Shown here: piece by piece, positions 58,847 to 64,000 of the stretch
Layout of the letters: the number at the start of each line of letters is the position of its first letter
Position numbering within the stretch: the stretch's first letter is position 1
NCBI GenBank assembly: GCA_015179125.1
Contig: WHVA01000504.1
Coordinates: 1-64,000, forward strand
Direction: 5' to 3'
DNA length: 64,000 nucleotides
From: Gautieria morchelliformis
Lineage: Eukaryota; Basidiomycota; Agaricomycetes; Gomphales; Gomphaceae
The notes under the pieces: generated by a model
What the model was told of the DNA's origin: nothing
Seen by the model: the letters and a program-made list of their open reading frames with translations, nothing else
The model's database searches: none
Position numbers and translations under genes: made by a program

Positions 58847-61237
58847 TTAAAGCTCCCACTGTCGGTGAAGATTCTGAGGCTTTATAGTCGGTAACACCTC
58901 CATTTGAGGGACAGCTATATCATTAAGTGGTGCCGGTACAACGACAACCTCTGTATTGAGACCCAACTTGCGACAGATTTTGTTGCATTTATGTTCCTTG
59001 AGAAACTGCAGAATTCCTGACGGGCCTTTGTCCCAGAAGCCCGATGAACCATCAAATCTAGTATAACAAATCAATAGTTTGCTGCAATGGAGAATAGCAA
59101 CCTACGTGTGTGCTTGCGGGTCAAAAAGAACGACCTGGTTCTCTGAGTAAACAAAGCCTAACGATATGTTAAACATCATTCTGTGTTTATACCACGTGCA
59201 CTTACCTTGAATGTCTACAAATACATACTCTCCCATGCTGTCAACAACCGTATGATGGGCAAATGCGTTGATCCAGATCCCAAGATAATCACTATTTACG
59301 TTCGGTGGCCCCAGGTTCAAGTAACGGTACAGCCAGAAATACGTTCCATATTAGACTCTGGTTTGAGCGTTGCTCCGCAGGGAGATCAGGCAGTTTATTA
59401 ACCAGCGTACCCAGGAATGCACCGTCAGCATTCCACTTCATCTCTTCAGATAGACATCAAGTACTGCTACAAGTAAAACAGATACACATACCTGGAATAT
59501 TTTTGGCACCATACTGCTGTGCACGTCGTATGAATGAGTCAAGGAAAAACTTTCCCCATGCTAATAGCTTGAGTTCACATTTGAGGTCGTACTTATTCAG
59601 ATATTCGGTATCGCCGTTCAAATTTTTCAACTGAAGTACAGCAAAACTGTCGCTTGCAACACGCCCCTGTGTGACAGTTAAAATAGAATAGGACATTGGT
59701 AGAGTGCTCACCATAAATGCAAATTTCACATAGCCATATCCAAGGTATCCTTCTTCTCTCTTACCTGTATTGACATATTTTCGCCAGTTCTTGGGAATCA
59801 AAATTGTTTTAATATCTATGCTGTCTTCCTTTTCCGTGACCTCCCCTTCCACATTGACAAGATAGGTTTCACGATAAAATGGGTACGTGTCCTATTCAAT
59901 CTTGGGTGCACTAGCATTCCCAAGACCTGTACCTGATCGGCGCCGATATGCACTCACGTAGCGTTTTGCTGATGGGAGGGGTTCCTCTACTAGAATTAGT
60001 ATAATACTATGTCTAAACTAAGAACATTTACCATGTGATATAGATGAAAGCTTGCGTTTGGATGAACGAGCCACTGAGCGCATGTGGAACGGTGGTATAG
60101 GCCTTGAGTCACATTCAATATCTTCATCGGTCTTCAAAGTTTCAGCATCACTAGCCAAGAAAATATACATAAATATCACCTACAGTATCAGATTTTATTT
60201 CATAGAGACGCAGCTGCATCGTGATACATTTACCTTTGATGTCCTTGTCCGATAGCAAGCTGTCCTTCTCCAGCTTTTCATGCAGGGCTTGAACGGTGCA
60301 AAAAAGGTTAGGCTCGTCAATATCTAAGTAACTGCTCTCATGAACAGTCTTTGCAACCGCAAAAACCACTTTGTCTCTAGAAATGTACACACGGCGATTC
60401 AGTATCAGATAACACATGAATCAGTAGACAAATTTACCTCAAAAAGAACGGTTTTGGTGTGGGTTTATCAGCAATCGCAGCCTTATCATACACCTTTTCA
60501 GCATGTTCAAGAAGCCGATCTATCATTTCAGTGGCAAGTGTCGTGGCAGTGAAACCTTCGACTACTGCTGGTATTTGAATCTTACCGTGATTGTGAGCAA
60601 CTTACACAAAAATTCAGCACAAAATAACCTACTTGATGAGGCTTACAACCTCCCTTCAACCTTACAGCCGGATAATACCAAATCGTTAGCTTAATGCCGA
60701 TGGAGTCCATCTTGCTAAGCTTCCTCAAGGCTTGAGTTTTCTTCAGGATCTCACTACCTTTCTTGAGGCTTGGGTTCTGTGATCGTCTATTTAGACGATG
60801 GTCAGATGCAGAGCCCTCGTGCTCGGCAGTTCGCTTGAGAATATGGTTCATCACATCATCGCCGCCTATGCAATATTGTGAGAAGAGGTTTAACAGTGAT
60901 AGAGAATGACTCACCGCTGAAAAGTTGTGGCTCTATGGCGCAGTCAGTTGCAGATACAGCCAGTAATACGCTGGACTTACCCTTTTCGGCATCTTCATTG
61001 CATTTACCGCATAACTTGGATTTCAGGAACGGATAAACCACCCCGCACCCGAGGCACTGAGGAAGAACCTGTATGGATATGAGTAAAAGTAAAGATGATT
61101 CCAACATGATTACATACTTCAATTGCTTTGCGTTCGGTTTCAGATGTTGCGGCCAGCAGTTTGTCACACTTCGCACATTGAAGTAGAATCGAGTCGAGGC
61201 GAGGGAACCTATTGGAACAACCTTGACAGTGAGTCAT
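58847..61237 (-). pseudogene. Alpha-kinase (atypical Ser/Thr kinase) with N-terminal zinc ribbons
   Basis: Minus-strand multi-exon gene. Exon 1 (61237-61118) gives MTHCQGCSNRFPRL and QCAKC; exon 2 (61068-60981) gives QCLGCGVVY and KLCGKCNED: four Cx2C pairs. From 60865 follow a basic linker and KIQIPAVVEGFTATTL. The alpha-kinase domain spans about 59860-58900: GYLGYGYVKFAFM, CELKLLAWGKFFLDSF, INAFAHH, YVFVDIQG, VVLFDPQAHT, and DKGPSGILQFLKEHKCNKIC, whose His and Cys match the structural zinc site of alpha-kinases (eEF2 kinase/MHCK family). One in-frame TAG is seen at 59892-59894 just before the kinase domain; unless spliced around, the gene is broken. Otherwise the catalytic region looks intact. 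Substrates are unknown. Confidence 0.75.
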
Positions 61238-61918
61238 TGCAGAACAACAAAAAGAACAACACACTTGTACCAGTTTTATACCATGTAGCATAACTGCGAT
61301 CTGCCCAAGAGATCAGAGAAAATTCTAAGTGAGCCAATGCTCAGCACAATACATGCATTAGTGAGACTCACCGTCAATATATATACAGTTAAAACTTCAT
61401 TGTTACCGCTAATAGTGTATTAAAACTTCGTTGTTGCCACTAACAGTGTATAACGGCTGAAACAACCAGTGCACTTCAGCTCAAACAAATTTATGTGAAA
61501 GAAAGAAAGATTACCGGGCCCATCAGGTTAAGCAGGAGGCTAGTCTAGACACAGAGTCTCCGTTGTATCAAATACAACACCGCTCCATTCCCTAAAATTT
61601 TACAACCATACTTGTATTCGCCGTTTCCCCCGTGATACGAGTTAACGTCAGCTTAAGTTCACTGTGATGGATCGCTCACACCGTACTTACAAAGAATTGG
61701 CCAAGTTCAACACATCGGCGTTTGACTACCGGCCATCGTCAATAGCGGGATGTCTTCCAGTCTTTCAGCTTGCTGTAACAGTTAGGCGTTAGTTTTAATG
61801 AAATCATGAGAGTCATGGACATGGAGTCGACGACAGTCTGAAGCAGAGCTTACGGTCGACGACGGTCAGGAGTAGACTCGCCGTTTCCTTCGGACTTTGT
61901 GTCACGTGATGTGCTGAG

Positions 61919-62500
61919 TTAGGTTCTTTGGGCGCTTAAATACATGTGGATCGTGAAACATGAAACATGAATATTGGATCTTGACAATTGAAATCCTGCC
62001 CCTTGAATTTCAGAGGTGACGATGCTCACGCACCGTACCTGGAGTGCTTCAACTACATCTCCTTTGAGTCGGTTCCGCCGTTTTGTGATTGTAATTCCCG
62101 AGCTTGAATGCTTTGAATACCTGAATCTTAGATCAATAGATAGACAATATTCTATGCAAAGATATGACTCACCAGTAATGCCGCCAGATTCCTTGTTCAT
62201 AACCATTTCAGTACTACTGAAATCAGTAGGCTTGGCAACGGTCCTTTCATTTGGCTCGATCACCAGGGCCGGCTCAACAATAGTCTTTTGTTTTTTATTT
62301 TTATGTTGGTCAGTAGTTTCTACCACCTTAGTCACGACCTTGGCATGCTTGCGTTGACCAAGAACATTGGCCACATTATCGGGATCCTTCAGTGTGGCAC
62401 TTGGCTTTAGCGTTCGGCCCGAATGGGCACTCTGATAGGGAGCAGCTGAACCTCGTCCTCATTGCTGGGGTCCTGGATACGGGGCAAGGTCATGGCAGTG
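61919..62500 (-). CDS. Unrecognised frame at right end of the DNA element
   Basis: Open minus-strand reading at 62374-61919, with Lys-rich VLGQRKHAKVV and DQHKNKKQKTIVEPALVIEP, then EMVMNKESGGITGES before a likely donor. It has no in-frame ATG close by; a short frame MTLPRIQDPSNEDEVQLLP just upstream (to 62407) is in another phase. It may be the 5' part of a gene reading toward the alpha-kinase. No domain was recognised. Confidence 0.3.
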
Positions 62501-62594
62501 AGCAGCAGACAGAAAATTTTTTCAAACTTAACCAATAGAGTACAGGATATACTCAAATTAGCTACCTGAGTGCCGCTTGCCACCCGAACAGTGC

Positions 62595-62765
62595 ATACCA
62601 GGTAAGCGCCCAAAAGCCGCGGCTTCAGGGCTCGGCTCGGGCTCTCAAAACTCAAGCCGGGCCCTAGATCCCGGCCTCAGGACGGCTTTGGCCCAGCTCG
62701 GCCCGGCTTTTGGGGGCCCGGCTCCGGCTTAGGCCGTGGCTGAAGCCGGGCTTTGCAGAACACTA
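62595..62765 (-). repeat. Right TIR and subterminal GC-rich repeats
   Basis: TIR 62744-62765, the reverse complement of 56623-56644. Inside it GCCCGGCTT/GGCTCGGG words continue to about 62600. Confidence 0.85.
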
Positions 62766-62850
62766 ATCCCATTTCAGGCCCTACCCGTAAACTGGCAATA
62801 TTTAGTTCACCTTCCTCGACGCCCTCACCTATGACGGTCGGTTTGGACAA

Positions 62851-63441
62851 AAATTATCTGTCCCACGTGCCATTCAAGGTATTTCACTCGCGCGGGATTG
62901 CATTTTGCGCATGCCTGTTCTGGTGGTGTTTTCTGGCAAAGTCACGTGACTTTACCGCCTCTTAAATAATGATTTGCGTGCATGGAGTTTTTATTTTTTT
63001 GGATAGCATGATGGATGGGACCCTTAAAATGATTCTACGCAGATTTTCTGGCTCTACATAAGATTCTGGTCATCCTTATTTTCAACACCGATCGCATGTA
63101 ACTCCGAAAGATGAGTAACACTTTCCCAGGCTGTTCACCGACGGTCAGGTGATGCGTCTACAACCACCCATGCTGTGTAAGTATTTCCCAGGCTGAGTTC
63201 CTTCGGAGTTCTACTTGGCTTTCCAGGAAAACCCGGCCGCTGGGAGGATGTTGGCGTTACTGGGAGCAAGGTCTATAGACCTGTGTGTTGGAGTATCGAT
63301 GTCATATACCATACGTGTCTACACGGACCCACTGATGTGTTAGTACTTCCCATTCAAACCCCGATATTTGCACCTTTCCTCAGCCATTCACGCACCTCTG
63401 AACGTCTGAGAGCTCACAGTAGTACAGCTCCAATAGGTTAT
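62851..63441. other. Flank without a supported gene
   Basis: About 590 bp between the end of the CFEM duplication and the next LTR. No convincing frame, motif or repeat was found. Confidence 0.4.
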
Positions 63442-63922
63442 TGTAAGGGCAACCCTGGCTGGTTGTGGAGATCACACTACCACACAACTGACAAGGGGAA
63501 ATCCAAAGTATGTATAAATGAACAGAGTATACAAGAGAGGGGATTCTCACCTGACAAGGGGAAATCCAAAGAGAAAAGTCTAAGGACCCCCAATGTCAGC
63601 GAGCCCGTATTATACTACGCTGCGCAGCAAGGGACAACACTTGGCACCCGCCATCAACCCTGCATCCCCCTGACCCTTGATCGACCCTTGATGCCACCCA
63701 TTACGCGAGGCGCTTGGTTTCTGACACTGTTCCGAGAGTGGAAGTTGGAAATTGGAGTGGAACTGGCAAGGCAAACAGAACCGGTGGAAGTTCTCCCAGG
63801 AGCGGAATCATTTCTGAAAGCAGAGGCGGAGATGGAATCAGAACCGGAAGCGGAGTCGGAAATGGAGTCGGAACTGGGTGTGGTGTCGGAACTGGAAATG
63901 GAAAACAGGGTGTCCCCTGACA
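63442..63922 (-). repeat. 3' LTR of a Gypsy element running off the right edge
   Basis: 481 bp, TGTAAGGGCAAC to GTGTCCCCTGACA. Related to the solo LTR 43133-43582 in reverse complement. The inner side (63923-63940, read on the minus strand) is a purine tract AGAGGGGGGGTGA, so this is the 3' LTR of a minus-strand element whose body begins at 63923 and lies outside the window. It encloses a Glu/Ser-rich pseudo-frame. Confidence 0.8.
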
Positions 63923-64000
63923 TCACCCCCCCTCTAGCGTGCTGCGTCCTCGAAGCACGGGACACGAGGGATTGAAATGCCAGTGAGCGGATTCGGCGAA

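Larger units (their letters stand above)
56623..62765. mobile_element. hAT-like-ended DNA element carrying an rve integrase and an alpha-kinase
   Basis: 6,143 bp. The ends are exact 22-bp inverted repeats starting TAGTGTTCTGCAAAGCCC. Direct 8-bp TSD ATCCCATT at 56615-56622 and 62766-62773; the duplicate locus keeps a single ATCCCATT at 15718-15725. GC-rich subterminal repeats with GCCCGGCTC-like words cover about 150 bp at each end. An 8-bp TSD and TAGNG ends are hallmarks of hAT elements, yet the only recombinase seen is rve/integrase-like, not a hAT transposase. Genes: DDE protein (+), alpha-kinase (-) and small frames. Confidence 0.85.
55289..62850 (+). repeat. Segmental duplication, CFEM locus copy 2 (interrupted)
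   Basis: Matches 14427-15850 in two blocks, 55289-56622 and 62766 to about 62850, separated by the 6,143-bp element. Differences are scattered substitutions, small deletions near 56310 and 56440, a longer C run at about 55530-55543, and a 78-bp tandem expansion in the CFEM gene. Confidence 0.85.

Noticed and set aside
63523-63960. Glu/Ser/Thr-rich open frames on both strands near the right edge
   Set aside because: They lie wholly inside an LTR that also occurs at 43133-43582, where the frames are broken; they come from a GGAA-rich minisatellite-like stretch.

Overview
The window reads as nuclear DNA of a filamentous basidiomycete, most likely an agaricomycete of the Rhizoctonia/Ceratobasidium kind. 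Grounds: genes split by many 45-95 bp GT-AG introns, a CFEM-GPI protein, an alpha-kinase gene, BTB-type fragments, and chromodomain Gypsy elements of the Tf2 type. The taxon is an inference from gene style and element families; no marker gene fixes it.

Bases 1-16,600 are gene space. In order: the 3' end of a charged coiled-coil gene (+); a seven-exon conserved fungal protein (842-2620, -); a dienelactone hydrolase family gene (3957-5116, +); the cohesin subunit SMC3 (5367-10169, -); a small Pro/Gly-tailed protein (-); a LYR-motif protein (12499-13749, -); a short TIR element; a CFEM-domain GPI protein (14754-15359, +); and a decayed BTB-type fragment.

Bases 16,831-54,410 are almost wholly transposons, many with clean target-site duplications (TSDs), so the order of events can be read. 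Gypsy-1 (16831-25702, TSD CTGGA) holds two solo LTRs. Next comes a TIR element (25986-29326) with a non-autonomous LTR element inside it (26381-29104, TSD ATTGG); the interior of the latter is a chain of hairpins followed by hairpin-bearing tandem repeats. A decayed integrase gene and a Gypsy-4 remnant follow. Gypsy-4 is cut by a second non-autonomous LTR element (31988-33980, TSD CCTAA), also with hairpin-bearing repeats. A 5'-truncated Copia (34290-54410, -) is cut by Gypsy-2 (37925-53774, TSD CAAGG). Gypsy-2 in turn carries a solo Copia LTR (itself cut by a solo Gypsy LTR, TSD GCCTC), another solo LTR (TSD AGTTC), and Gypsy-3 (45371-51879, -), whose gag and 1,408-codon pol are open.

Bases 55,290-62,850 hold a second copy of the CFEM locus. 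It is interrupted by a 6,143-bp DNA element (56623-62765) with 22-bp terminal inverted repeats starting TAGTG, an 8-bp TSD (ATCCCATT), and GC-rich subterminal repeats. The first CFEM copy keeps the matching empty site at 15718-15725. The element carries a six-exon DDE integrase-like gene with all three acidic residues, and an antisense gene with zinc-ribbon pairs and an alpha-kinase domain. This pairing of a hAT-like end structure, an rve-type recombinase and an alpha-kinase is the best candidate for an undescribed system here. The window ends in the 3' LTR of a further minus-strand Gypsy element that runs off the right edge.

No rRNA, convincing tRNA or CRISPR array was found. Exon boundaries were placed by eye from GT-AG signals, reading frame and protein sense.
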